50,181 nt of DNA from an uncultured Dysosmobacter sp. (GTDB lineage: Bacteria > Bacillota > Clostridia > Oscillospirales > Oscillospiraceae): contig NZ_CANRMB010000028.1 of assembly GCF_947631635.1 (NCBI RefSeq), positions 1 to 50,181 on the forward strand, given 5' to 3'. This document shows, piece by piece, positions 25,898-33,057 of the stretch. Position 1 is the stretch's first letter; every line of letters starts with the position of its first letter. The notes under the pieces are model-generated. The model searched no databases. It was not told where the DNA came from and saw nothing but the letters and a program-made list of their open reading frames with translations. The translations under genes were made by a program, and so were the position numbers.

Positions 25898-27046
25898 TCA
25901 GCGGCTGATCAACACATTCAGCAAAACAAGAGCCGCCAAAAAGAAGAGGTTCCCAACCGTAAACAGCGCGATATAGCGTCCCCTGCGGTCACCTGCCTCT
26001 TTCGCAATGCGCTTATAGGAGATCAGGCTGGCCATCGACGCGATCAGGGTCCCAAGCCCGCCCAGGTTCGTCCCTACAATTAACCCCGCAAAGTCCTCTG
26101 TAAATCCCGACAGAAGCAGTGCCGCCGGGACATTGCTGATGACCTGACTTGCGGCAATCGCGGTTGCGATCTCTCTTCCGGCAATGATACTCTGTAAAAA
26201 CGCCCGAAAAGCGGGGATCCGCCCCACATTGCCGATGAAAATGAAGAATCCCACAAAGGTCAGCAGCAGAGCGTAATCCACTTTTGCCAAGACCTGCCGG
26301 TCCGTTAAAAATACCAGGATCAGCACGGCGGCGAAAGCTGCCTGCCAGGGCAGAATATGGCCGACTGCCAGCAGACAGAGGATGAAAAGGGCGAGGTAGA
26401 GGATCAGCAGGGCCGCGGCGCCTTTTTCACGCCGGGGGGATGCCTGCGCCGTGTCCTTCTCAAAAACCGGCGGCTGCGCACACGAACGGCCCAGAAGCAG
26501 TCCCCAGGCCACCAGCAAAACCAGGGACAGAAGCGCGTAGGGCAGCATCAGCCTCAAAAACGCCGGGACGGAAATCCCCGCTTTGCCATAGAGATACAGA
26601 TTCTGTGGATTGCCGATGGGGGTCAGCATACTGCCCAGGTTGGCCGCAATGGTCTGCATCACCACCACCGGCAGCAGAAGCCGGTCCCTTTGTTCCGCTC
26701 CAAGCATCCCAAGCACGATAAACGTAAACGGCACAAAGGTGATCAGCGCCACATCATTGGTGATCAGCATACTGGAGAAAAAGCACAGCAAGGTCAGCGA
26801 GAGAATGATCCCCCGGGCGGTTTGGACATGTCCCAGCAGCTTTTCCGCGATCTGGTCAAACACCCCGATCTTTTGCAGTCCGGCTGTCACGGTCATCAGG
26901 CCAAACAGGATCGCCAGCGTCCTGAAATCAACATATCCCAGATATTCGCTGTCCGGCGGCACGGCAAGTATGGAGCCCGCCGCCAGGATAAGCGCGATAC
27001 ATAATACAGTGTCCTTTTTGAAAAAAGCAGCCATCCGATCCATCAT
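25898..27046 (-). CDS. SLC13/ArsB-superfamily anion permease
   Basis: The 382-residue membrane protein has about ten hydrophobic segments. It carries the family sequence NDVALITFVPFTFIVLGMLG, the ANLGSMLTPIGNPQNLYLY re-entrant loop near residue 140, and GTNLGGLGTLIASMASLISYK near residue 327. Both loops (TPIGNPQN and NLGG.GTLIAS) are the substrate-binding signatures of the ion-transporter superfamily. Substrate may be a dicarboxylate, arsenite or other anion. ATG 27046 follows AAAGGAAC. No arsenic-resistance genes are adjacent. Confidence 0.88.
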   Translation of the reverse strand: MMDRMAAFFKKDTVLCIALILAAGSILAVPPDSEYLGYVDFRTLAILFGLMTVTAGLQKIGVFDQIAEKLLGHVQTARGIILSLTLLCFFSSMLITNDVALITFVPFTFIVLGMLGAEQRDRLLLPVVVMQTIAANLGSMLTPIGNPQNLYLYGKAGISVPAFLRLMLPYALLSLVLLVAWGLLLGRSCAQPPVFEKDTAQASPRREKGAAALLILYLALFILCLLAVGHILPWQAAFAAVLILVFLTDRQVLAKVDYALLLTFVGFFIFIGNVGRIPAFRAFLQSIIAGREIATAIAASQVISNVPAALLLSGFTEDFAGLIVGTNLGGLGTLIASMASLISYKRIAKEAGDRRGRYIALFTVGNLFFLAALVLLNVLISR

Positions 27047-27202
27047 CTTATGTTCCTTTTACCTGAATTGTCCGGCCTGGATTATACCACGCCGTCCGCA
27101 GTTTATCAAGGCGTCAATTTTCTGCTGGAAACGCAGTGCTGCAGGACCATAATACATGCTGGACCAACTTACAATGGGCGATTGAATGTAGCAAGAGACC
27201 CG

Positions 27203-27231
27203 TTGACGGCACTGGTGTGATATGGTATATT
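27203..27231 (+). promoter_or_regulatory. Promoter of the GNAT gene leader
   Basis: TTGACG (27203-27208) and TATATT (27226-27231) are 17 bases apart. Transcription would begin near 27238, leaving a leader of nearly 180 bases before the acetyltransferase start. Confidence 0.7.
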
Positions 27232-27332
27232 GTATCCGGCTATCAGGCTGACGCTGACCTGCGTTATCTGTCTGGTAAGAAGAAGCGGACAGCAGGGATC
27301 GGACATCCTTTCCTGCTGATGGAGCAGTTCCA

Positions 27333-27392
27333 CATAGCGGAGAGGCGTTGCAAGGCCCTTCTCCGCTGTGACTTTATCTTTTTAATTTTTCA
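27333..27392 (+). terminator. Attenuator-like terminator in the GNAT leader
   Basis: CATAGCGGAGA (27333-27343) pairs with TCTCCGCTGTG (27360-27370), followed by ACTTTATCTTTTTAATTTTT. It lies between the promoter at 27203 and the start codon at 27415. A second stem (CAGCAGG/CCTGCTG) lies upstream. The arrangement suggests transcription attenuation, but no ligand-binding motif or clear leader peptide was recognised. Confidence 0.6.
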
Positions 27393-27414
27393 TATGGAAA
27401 GGAATTTGTACACT

Positions 27415-27975
27415 ATGGTAGTTCGACAGGCATCTTTGCAGGATATGGACGGGATCTTTGCGCTTTTGGCAAGGTATCACCGCGATACGATCGCCCCGGA
27501 AGATAAACCGGACGGCTTTGTGACGACACAGATGACGACTGAGCAAATGACAGCTTTGATTGAAAAAGAAAACGGTGTTACGATCGCAGAAAAAGATGGA
27601 CGGATCGTTGCGTTTGCATTGGCAGCGCCGTGGAGCTTTTGGGCGGAATGGCCGCTGTTTGCCTATATGATCCAGATCCTGCCTGCATATTCTTTTCATG
27701 GAAAAGCGTTGACGGCGGAAAGCACATATCAGTATGGCCCGGTTTGCGTGGACAAGTCCGTTCGCGGCACAGGGGTGTTTGAAGAGGTGTTTGCGGCCTC
27801 CATAAACAGCATGAAAGACCGCTTTCCGGTAATGGTAACATTTATCAACCAAATCAATGGGCGCTCCTATGCGGCACATACCCGAAAAGCAGGAATGACG
27901 GAAGTCGGAAAATTTGACTTCAACGGAAATCATTATTATATGATGAGCTGCTCCACAGACCACCAGAAGCAATAA
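27415..27975 (+). CDS. GNAT-family N-acetyltransferase
   Basis: The 186-residue protein has the GNAT fold: an N-terminal MVVRQASLQDMDGIFALLARYH, a beta-strand pair GVTIAEKDGRIVAFALAAP, and the acetyl-CoA site GPVCVDKSVRGTGVFEEVFAAS (a V.....GTG variant of motif A). The acceptor is unknown. The start is ATG 27415 with AAAGGA 11 bases upstream; ATG 27394 has no ribosome binding site. A promoter plus terminator-like leader stands upstream. Confidence 0.85.
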   Translation: MVVRQASLQDMDGIFALLARYHRDTIAPEDKPDGFVTTQMTTEQMTALIEKENGVTIAEKDGRIVAFALAAPWSFWAEWPLFAYMIQILPAYSFHGKALTAESTYQYGPVCVDKSVRGTGVFEEVFAASINSMKDRFPVMVTFINQINGRSYAAHTRKAGMTEVGKFDFNGNHYYMMSCSTDHQKQ

Positions 27976-28159
27976 ACGTAAGATCGCAGCAGAGCGGATG
28001 CCGGCTTAAAGATGGATTTTTCTTGTGCTTCCATGGTATCAGCATATCAGGCAGTTGTTCTTTGACGGGAAGTCCTTCATGGATAGAATATGGCCATTTT
28101 AGCAATAGCCTTTTCAGTTTTTGTTCTCAGACGCTGATATCCCCTGCATCTATACATCA

Positions 28160-28190
28160 AATGAAAACGCCTGCAAATGCAGGCGCTTGA
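28160..28190 (-). terminator. Terminator of the NimA-like gene
   Basis: The stem CGCCTGCA/TGCAGGCG (28168-28185) with TTTTC following on the minus strand lies 80 bases beyond the stop of the minus-strand gene. The rest of 27976-28265 shows no gene. Confidence 0.75.
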
Positions 28191-28265
28191 AACAAAAAAA
28201 CAGGAGCCGCAACCCGGACAAATCCCAAAAATTTGTTCGCATTTGCTGCTCCTGTTCAACTTTTC

Positions 28266-28802
28266 CTAGGAATGAGCGGCAAGAGTATAATTACCAGAGG
28301 AATAGTCGCTTCCTCGATATTGCTTGGCAGTGTAGCGGAGAACAGAAACCTTTAGCAATTGCATAGCGTTGAATTCTCCGGGCCGGTAAGAAGGGACGCC
28401 CTGCATTCCATAGTGTGCCATGAGTAAATCCATTCCGGTTTTCTTTTCTTCGCCTTGAGCAAGGGTCGCTTTGCCTTCAGCAATCAAACTATCATAAGAA
28501 AGGGTCCAATCACAAGGAACTGGTGCTTGCTCTAATCCCCAGAAGCGATTAACAGCGACACACACCTTATCACATTCCCTTAAAAGCTCTAGTTTTCTGC
28601 CGGATCTGGCAATATGTGCATAAAGAATAATCTCACCGCTTTCGCTCATCTGGAATCCATAGTTGAGAGGGACCACGTAAGGAAATCCGCTCTCAAAATC
28701 CATCATTCCAACATTCATAACGGTACATTCCTGTAAAATCCTTCGAATATCTGCTAATGCGGTTACCTGCTGTTTTTTTCTTCGCATATTACCAAATGCC
28801 AT
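28266..28802 (-). CDS. Pyridoxamine 5'-phosphate oxidase-like flavin protein, NimA-related
   Basis: The 178-residue protein has the FMN-binding split-barrel layout. It opens with MRRKKQQVTALADIRRILQECTVMNVGMMDFE. Then come YVVPLNYGF and ILYAHIARSGRKLELLR, the strand pair that binds flavin in nitroimidazole-reductase-like (Nim) proteins. Proteins of this type are usually small oxidoreductases of unknown substrate, and only some inactivate nitroimidazoles. ATG 28802 has AAGGAGG 10 bases upstream. Confidence 0.88.
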   Translation of the reverse strand: MAFGNMRRKKQQVTALADIRRILQECTVMNVGMMDFESGFPYVVPLNYGFQMSESGEIILYAHIARSGRKLELLRECDKVCVAVNRFWGLEQAPVPCDWTLSYDSLIAEGKATLAQGEEKKTGMDLLMAHYGMQGVPSYRPGEFNAMQLLKVSVLRYTAKQYRGSDYSSGNYTLAAHS

Positions 28803-28994
28803 GGTTTAATATCCTCCTTAAATGACCTGTAGCGTTCTTATGTGCTCCGTTATTTGAACCACGCTTACGGGTGTTTTCCAGTATTGTTTCGCGCCAAACA
28901 AACGGATTTCAAGCAATGACCAAGTTGTCCTTATACCTTTCAGTCACATCCATGTTTATCCTCGTAAGGGAATCTCCGCAAAAAAAGCAGGAGA

Positions 28995-29025
28995 AAACCC
29001 TGTATCCTTAGAGAATACAGGGTTT
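28995..29025. terminator. Original terminator of tRNA-Cys, now separated from it
   Basis: AAACCCTGTAT (28995-29005) pairs with ATACAGGGTTT (29015-29025), directly beside the left attachment repeat. Before the element arrived it probably ended the tRNA transcript. 28803-28994 holds no gene. Confidence 0.7.
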
Positions 29026-29028
29026 CCT

Positions 29029-29052
29029 ATGGAGGTGACACCCGGATTTGAA
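29029..29052. other. attL: duplicated 3' end of tRNA-Cys
   Basis: The 24 bases ATGGAGGTGACACCCGGATT + TGAA are identical to 42784-42807, which include the last 23 bases of the tRNA-Cys gene (T-loop to CCA). No tRNA 5' part is present here, so this is the distal end of an integration event. Confidence 0.92.
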
Positions 29053-29064
29053 TTGAGTCAGGCG

Positions 29065-29185
29065 TGTAAAATGCTGTAAAGTACAGTTAAAAAACCTAGT
29101 ATTTTCAGAGCTTTGCGGATTTCGATGTAAAATGCCGTAAAGCGTTATAAAAGCTGTAAGGGGTAAAAGTTGGGGTAGTAAATAG
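29065..29185. repeat. Left-arm integrase-site repeats
   Basis: TGTAAAATGCTGTAAAG (29065-29081) and TGTAAAATGCCGTAAAG (29126-29142) are direct copies. CTGTAAGGGGTAAAAG...GGGGTAGTAAATAG (29154-29185) resembles the sequence at 42701-42729 by the integrase gene. Repeats at both ends next to the att cores are expected for arm-type sites of a tyrosine integrase. A hairpin follows at 29210-29233 and the rest up to 29357 holds no gene. Confidence 0.65.
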
Positions 29186-29357
29186 TGATTTTATCTATTC
29201 ACAAAGAACGGGCTAAAGGTTTCCCCTTAGCCCGGTGTAAACTTGCCAATCGCCTATATGCGACGCCAGCACATGACGCTTACCAAATACATGGCACATA
29301 GATAGGACTTACTGTTGGCAATTACAATATATCATACTCCTCACCCGTTGTCAATAT

Positions 29358-30077
29358 TCATGAGCCATATGTAATTTTAATTATCTTTTGTGGAAACTGA
29401 TAGACAGCTGGGAAATATCCCTCTGCAGCTTTTGCATTTAATACATCACTGATATGCTCAGCATTTCCATTTTTCATACAATGCTTATAATATGCATTAG
29501 AGAATACATCTGCGACTTGAATAAGAGAATTTTGTGCTGAATCATAATATTTAACGACTACTGAATCCGCAAACTCTCTGTCAATGCAAAGTTGGATATT
29601 CAAATAATCCTCTAAGCTATGTATGGTCCCGGTTTTTTGGTTTCGTTCGTCGATATGTAACATATAATCATCCTTTTGCAATAGGCCGGAATTAAATAAA
29701 TTAGTAATAGCTTGCCCTAAAATGTAATTAAATGCACGCGCAGTGTTTTTATAAAGGCCGTAACGGATCTCTTGGTTTTTTACTTGAATTAGAAAAACTT
29801 TGATTGTATCGTTTTGACACATATACTCGATAAAACTTGCCTGTATATCTCCGCTCATACATGACCCTTTCAGTTCATGAAAATTTCCATCTAAAAACAT
29901 CTTATGCGCGGAATCAGACAATTTTAAGGTTTCCATATTTTTAGAAACAAATCTCTTTACAATGCGCTTTGCCCTTTCCTTATTTGGAGCCATAACGACA
30001 GCGATAGTAAAATAAGGCCAGTGATCTGTGTGCTCGCTTGTCATTGATCCAGATTCATCTATATAAAGATGCTGCAA
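29358..30077 (-). CDS. DUF3800 protein, probable cargo gene
   Basis: The protein has 239 residues and opens LQHLYIDESG, the hallmark acidic YIDESG strand of DUF3800. Later come HIDERNQKTG and the DVFSNAYYKH C-terminal helix. The fold is predicted to be RNase H-like, and the genes are common in phages and mobile islands. Function is not established. TTG 30077 is chosen because GGGGTG stands 6 bases before it; GTG 30086 is the alternative. It is much more AT-rich than the rest of the element and lies alone at the attL end, as cargo genes do. Confidence 0.85.
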   Translation of the reverse strand: MQHLYIDESGSMTSEHTDHWPYFTIAVVMAPNKERAKRIVKRFVSKNMETLKLSDSAHKMFLDGNFHELKGSCMSGDIQASFIEYMCQNDTIKVFLIQVKNQEIRYGLYKNTARAFNYILGQAITNLFNSGLLQKDDYMLHIDERNQKTGTIHSLEDYLNIQLCIDREFADSVVVKYYDSAQNSLIQVADVFSNAYYKHCMKNGNAEHISDVLNAKAAEGYFPAVYQFPQKIIKITYGS

Positions 30078-30192
30078 AGCAATCACCCCATGTCGAATAT
30101 GGAGGAATTATAGCATATTTTATTTCTCCTGCATATCCTTTTTTTAAATAAATTTGCCGGGGATGTTACTCCCCGGCTCGAGATTTTAGGTT

Positions 30193-30294
30193 TTACAGGC
30201 CGTCTTCGTTCGTGGATTCCCAGTCAATGCCATCAGGACAAATATCAGGGCCATCCGGTCCGCCAACGTCCAGCGGCTCAAAATCGTCAAACAT
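30193..30294 (-). CDS. 33-residue acidic protein
   Basis: ATG 30294 follows GGAGGGGGTGACTTTC, a very strong ribosome binding site. The product MFDDFEPLDVGGPDGPDICP... is extremely acidic with one Cys and repeated DG pairs. A GCCGGGGA/TCCCCGGC hairpin (30156-30177) follows the stop. No family is known to me. Small acidic proteins in phage elements often mimic DNA or bind a basic partner, but nothing in the sequence shows which. Confidence 0.6.
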   Translation of the reverse strand: MFDDFEPLDVGGPDGPDICPDGIDWESTNEDGL

Positions 30295-30382
30295 GAAAGT
30301 CACCCCCTCCGGGAGCTGCGACCTCCACCGCCTCCACCGTCATGCAGCGTTTTGATCAGAATAACAGATAGGGCAGGCGTTG

Positions 30383-30613
30383 TCAAACGGAGCCATCAAA
30401 AAAATTGTCGAAATTGCAATGAGGACAGTTTACCGCAGCGTAATACCTTGCGCCATCCTCGTACCAAGAATGAACCATTGGCTGTCCCTCTGGAATCGTT
30501 TCCACTGGAATGACTGAGCTATCTACTCTTACACGCGATAATTCAAAATGAATCCACGCAAATTCTTTTCCACACCGTTCACAAGTAATACTCCCATTGT
30601 GAAGAATTGGCAT
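30383..30613 (-). CDS. Small zinc-ribbon protein
   Basis: The 76-residue product has CERCGKEF near the N-terminus and NCPHCNFDN near the C-terminus, forming one zinc ribbon. ATG 30613 lies 10 bases after AAAGGAG, which is within the 3' end of the upstream ribbon-helix-helix gene, so the two are coupled. Confidence 0.75.
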   Translation of the reverse strand: MPILHNGSITCERCGKEFAWIHFELSRVRVDSSVIPVETIPEGQPMVHSWYEDGARYYAAVNCPHCNFDNFFDGSV

Positions 30614-30615
30614 AA

Positions 30616-30810
30616 TTATATTTCTCCTTTCTCTCGCTCCATAGCCTCCTCAATGGCCCGGTTGATGAAGCCGTTGACGCTCTCCCCGCGGGATTCGGCG
30701 TGGGTCTGGATGGCTTCATACTTATCGCGATCCATCCTTACCCGCGCAACTGCAAACTTCTCCATGTATTTCTGTTGGGCCTTCTTTTGCGCTTCAGTTT
30801 TCTCGCCCAT
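30616..30810 (-). CDS. Ribbon-helix-helix (Arc/CopG-like) DNA-binding protein
   Basis: The 64-residue protein has a charged N-terminus followed by VARVRMDRDKYEAIQTHAESRGESVNGFINRAIEEAMERE, a ribbon-helix-helix fold with the usual strand, two helices and SVNGFINRAI turn. RBS GGAGGGGAAT adjoins ATG 30810. It lies beside three similar operator-like sequences (30887-30966) in the divergent promoter region, so it is probably an autorepressor that also controls the plus-strand operon. Confidence 0.82.
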   Translation of the reverse strand: MGEKTEAQKKAQQKYMEKFAVARVRMDRDKYEAIQTHAESRGESVNGFINRAIEEAMEREKGEI

Positions 30811-30886
30811 ATTCCCCTCCCTTCTGGGGAGGGCTTTTTTTAAATGCTCCCTCTCCCATTATAACTATATTATAGCACGAAAAGAA

Positions 30887-30966
30887 ATCTACGCCCAGAT
30901 ATATTTTGCACAAATCTACGCCTAGATATTTGTGCGATCTCCCTATTGATATCTAGGCTTAGATAT
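30887..30966. promoter_or_regulatory. Three operator repeats between divergent operons
   Basis: ATCTACGCCCAGATAT (30887-30902), ATCTACGCCTAGATAT (30914-30929) and ATATCTAGGCTTAGATAT (30949-30966) share ATCTA-GCYNAGATAT; the last is close to a full palindrome. Spacings between starts are 27 and about 35 bases. The third lies between -35 and -10 of the plus-strand promoter. A ribbon-helix-helix gene is adjacent. Confidence 0.7.
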
Positions 30967-30974
30967 GTTATATT
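30946..30974 (+). promoter_or_regulatory. Promoter of the plus-strand early operon
   Basis: TTGATA (30946-30951) and TATATT (30969-30974) are 17 bases apart. The third operator covers the spacer. Transcription would start about 30981 and run through the tandem structured RNA into the genes from 31148. Confidence 0.7.
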
Positions 30975-30987
30975 ATAATCACAGCAA

Positions 30988-31125
30988 GGGACAAGAGATG
31001 CGACGGACGGGCCGAGGACGAATCGGATATTCCCTCTAAATTCTCAAATCCCACACAGGGCCTGACGGCTGCGACAGATGGACCGGGAACGTTCCGGGTG
31101 TGCTCTCTACAATCCGTCAGCCCTG
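30988..31125 (+). ncRNA. Tandem structured RNA element in the operon leader
   Basis: Two related units follow each other. Unit 1 (30988-31052) is closed by GGGA-GAGA/TCTC-TCCC and unit 2 (31056-31125) by CAGGGC-TGACGG/CCGTCAG-CCCTG. Both contain TGCGAC, then GA-GG-CCG, an inner hairpin (CCGA...TCGG in unit 1, CCGG...CCGG in unit 2), and CTCTA-A-TC. The inner stem differs but still pairs, which suggests conserved structure. It is no riboswitch family I recognise. It could be a leader regulator, a self-cleaving RNA or a processed small RNA. Confidence 0.55.
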
Positions 31126-31147
31126 AACAAAGTAAGGAGGCAAAAAA

Positions 31148-31441
31148 TTGAACCTTTCATTGTATGAGCAAGAAACCATTATCAATTTCAACGAGGAAGA
31201 AAAGGCGGCCAGCATCTACACCCATAACAAGGCGTTGATCCGCAAGCTGGACAAGCTGGCCCAGGAAAGGCCCGGCGATTGCCGCCGGGAGAAAACGAGC
31301 CATGAGGGGAAAGCCGTTGATTTTATTATCCCTAAGGGCTGGATGCGGATTTACCCGCCGCGCACAGTTGGAGAAGCACAGCGGCAGGCGCTGGAAAAGG
31401 CACGAAATGCCTTGAAAACCGCTGGCCGAGCAGACGTTTAA
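31148..31441 (+). CDS. Conserved mobile-element protein, unknown function
   Basis: The 97-residue protein opens MNLSLYEQETIINFNEEEKAASIYTHNK, a sequence type common to small proteins in Firmicutes phages and integrative elements. It ends in a helical basic tail (EAQRQALEKARNALK). TTG 31148 is 7 bases after AAGGAGG. It is the first gene of the plus-strand early operon. No function is assigned. Confidence 0.75.
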   Translation: MNLSLYEQETIINFNEEEKAASIYTHNKALIRKLDKLAQERPGDCRREKTSHEGKAVDFIIPKGWMRIYPPRTVGEAQRQALEKARNALKTAGRADV

Positions 31442-31500
31442 GCCCACGCACAACGAACCGAGGGTAGTTATACCCCCAAGAAACGAAAGGAGCGTACATC

Positions 31501-31776
31501 ATGAGTATAAACGAATTGGACAACCGCATCAATGAGCTGCGGGAGCTGAAACGGATGCAGGAAGAACTTACGGCAGAGATCGAGAGCCTGACAGATTCCA
31601 TCAAGGCCCACATGGACGCGCACGGCATGGATACCCTGCTGGGTACGGATTGGAAGGTCACATATAAGGCCGTCACCACTACTCGCCTGGATACCACGGC
31701 CCTGAAAAAGGCCCTGCCGGACGTGGCGGAGAGATTCACCAGGACCACCACAAGCCGCCGCTTCTGCGTGGCATGA
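31501..31776 (+). CDS. Small coiled-coil phage protein
   Basis: The 91-residue protein has a helical coiled coil (ELDNRINELRELKRMQEELTAEIESLTDSIKAHM) followed by a compact C-terminal part ending ERFTRTTTSRRFCVA, an ending I associate with phage proteins. AAAGGAG stands 8 bases before ATG 31501. Its stop overlaps the next start. Confidence 0.75.
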   Translation: MSINELDNRINELRELKRMQEELTAEIESLTDSIKAHMDAHGMDTLLGTDWKVTYKAVTTTRLDTTALKKALPDVAERFTRTTTSRRFCVA

Positions 31777-31901
31777 TGGAAACCGTTGTAACCATTGCCG
31801 GGGCTGTCTACTTGACAAAGCTGCTGTTTGCCCTGGTAGACTGTATCGAGCAGCCAAAAGGAAAGGCCCCTTACATCCACGCCGACCAAAGCAAGATGTA
31901 A
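31776..31901 (+). CDS. 41-residue protein coupled to the coiled-coil gene
   Basis: ATG shares its first base with the preceding TGA. The product METVVTIAGAVYLTKLLFAL... has one hydrophobic segment (residues 4-20) and a short polar tail ending HADQSKM. It may be a single-pass membrane peptide. No family is recognised. Confidence 0.55.
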   Translation: METVVTIAGAVYLTKLLFALVDCIEQPKGKAPYIHADQSKM

Positions 31902-31979
31902 GAAGCCCCAGCAACCACCACGGAGGGTGATTGTGGTTATTGTATCACGGTCCCCTCCAAACCGCAAGGAGGAATTGAT

Positions 31980-32306
31980 ATGGATTTATTGAAACAACTG
32001 TGCAGAGAACAGAAGTATGCAAAGCACATGACGAATCAGGCCATTTCCGATGAATCGGGCGTTCCTGTATCCACTGTGAACTGTTATTTTTCAAGCCTGT
32101 CAAAGTGCCCGTCCATATTTACGGTAGGCCCTATTTGTGCGGCACTGGATATCTCTCTCGACGAGTTCTTCGGTATCTGTGCCGATAAACGGGAAGTCGA
32201 TAAATTGAGGGAGCGGGAGGCGATTACAAAGGATATTTTGAGCACGATCTTTCCACCCCAGTTTGTCGCGGAACAAATCAAAAACTTTTTGGAGGTAAGA
32301 ACATGA
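31980..32306 (+). CDS. XRE-like helix-turn-helix regulator
   Basis: The 108-residue protein has an N-terminal HTH (MTNQAISDESGVPVSTVNCYFSS, about residues 17-39), followed by PICAALDISLDEFFGI as in Cro/C1-type domains, and a helical tail (REREAITKDILSTIFPPQ). AAGGAGG lies 7 bases before ATG 31980. The ATGA overlap joins it to the next frame. It is probably a second regulator of the early region. Confidence 0.78.
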   Translation: MDLLKQLCREQKYAKHMTNQAISDESGVPVSTVNCYFSSLSKCPSIFTVGPICAALDISLDEFFGICADKREVDKLREREAITKDILSTIFPPQFVAEQIKNFLEVRT

Positions 32307-32437
32307 ACGAACAGAACACTATCAAGGAACTGCTGGATCATCTGCACAACAACCGCCACATGGTAGAGGTGATTGCCGCCGCGTATCTTGGATGCAAGGC
32401 CGAGGACGTGGAGATCACTGCCAAGCAGAACAGCTAA
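32303..32437 (+). CDS. 44-residue protein at the end of the early operon
   Basis: ATG overlaps the preceding stop as ATGA and GGAGG lies 9 bases upstream. The product (MNEQNTIKELLDHLHNNRHM...) is predicted helical and acidic. A GGGAGC...GCTCCC terminator hairpin follows at 32445-32469. No function is known. Confidence 0.6.
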   Translation: MNEQNTIKELLDHLHNNRHMVEVIAAAYLGCKAEDVEITAKQNS

Positions 32438-32444
32438 AAGAAGC

Positions 32445-32475
32445 GGGAGCTGCCTGCCGGGCGGCTCCCCCTCTT
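32445..32475 (+). terminator. Terminator of the plus-strand early operon
   Basis: GGGAGC-T-GCC pairs with GGGC-GCTCCC, followed by CCTCTTTAATT. It lies 8 bases after the last stop and just before the converging sigma-like gene. Confidence 0.7.
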
Positions 32476-32478
32476 TAA

Positions 32479-33057
32479 TTACACGTACTGCCTCAGCTCC
32501 CGCGAGATGGACGGATGCCGGAGTGCCCGCAATCCTGCGCTGTAAGCCCGTGTATCCACTTTGCGGCCATAGCAGCACTTTCCAACCACCGCCGCCCGCT
32601 GGGCCTCTGGAAGCCTTGCAAGGGCCTTTTCTAGGGCTGTACGCCTGCGCTGCTGGAAATCCAATTCCGCCACATTGTCAATAGAGGCCGCCGGGTCTGG
32701 AATGACATCTGACAGAGTTAGTGGATCCCCTTCATCATCAGTCAGGGGAGCATCCAGGGAAACAGCCGTCCGCAGCGGGTCCCGCTTATCCCGTTCTGTT
32801 CGCAGTCCTACGGCCTCTGTAAAGGCCGCTTGCAGCTTTAGACCATACAGGGTAAGGAATGCGCCCCGATCCCTGTCCCAGCTTCCCACGGCCTCTATAA
32901 GAGCCAGAAAGGCGCATTGCTGCAAATCATCAATGGTCACGTCGTATCTTACCCACCGATAGGCCCGATCATGGGCAAATCCCCGTACAGCTTCCCATAG
33001 CTGCAAATAGTCAGCTTGTCCACCCTGCACCCCCGCCGCGATCTCATTCGTTGTCAT
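32479..33057 (-). CDS. Sigma-70-like factor encoded by the satellite
   Basis: The 192-residue protein has a region 2-like helical block (YRWVRYDVTIDDLQQCAFLALIEAVGSWDRDRGAFLTLY, about residues 33-71). A middle segment reads VSLDAPLTDDEGDPLTLSDVIPD, typical of sigma linker regions. A C-terminal helix set (ALEKALARLPEAQRAAVVGKCCYGRK) resembles region 4. It could direct late or tail-gene transcription, or read helper promoters. AAAGGGGC lies before ATG 33057. It is last in the minus-strand late block. Confidence 0.75.
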   Translation of the reverse strand: MTTNEIAAGVQGGQADYLQLWEAVRGFAHDRAYRWVRYDVTIDDLQQCAFLALIEAVGSWDRDRGAFLTLYGLKLQAAFTEAVGLRTERDKRDPLRTAVSLDAPLTDDEGDPLTLSDVIPDPAASIDNVAELDFQQRRRTALEKALARLPEAQRAAVVGKCCYGRKVDTRAYSAGLRALRHPSISRELRQYV

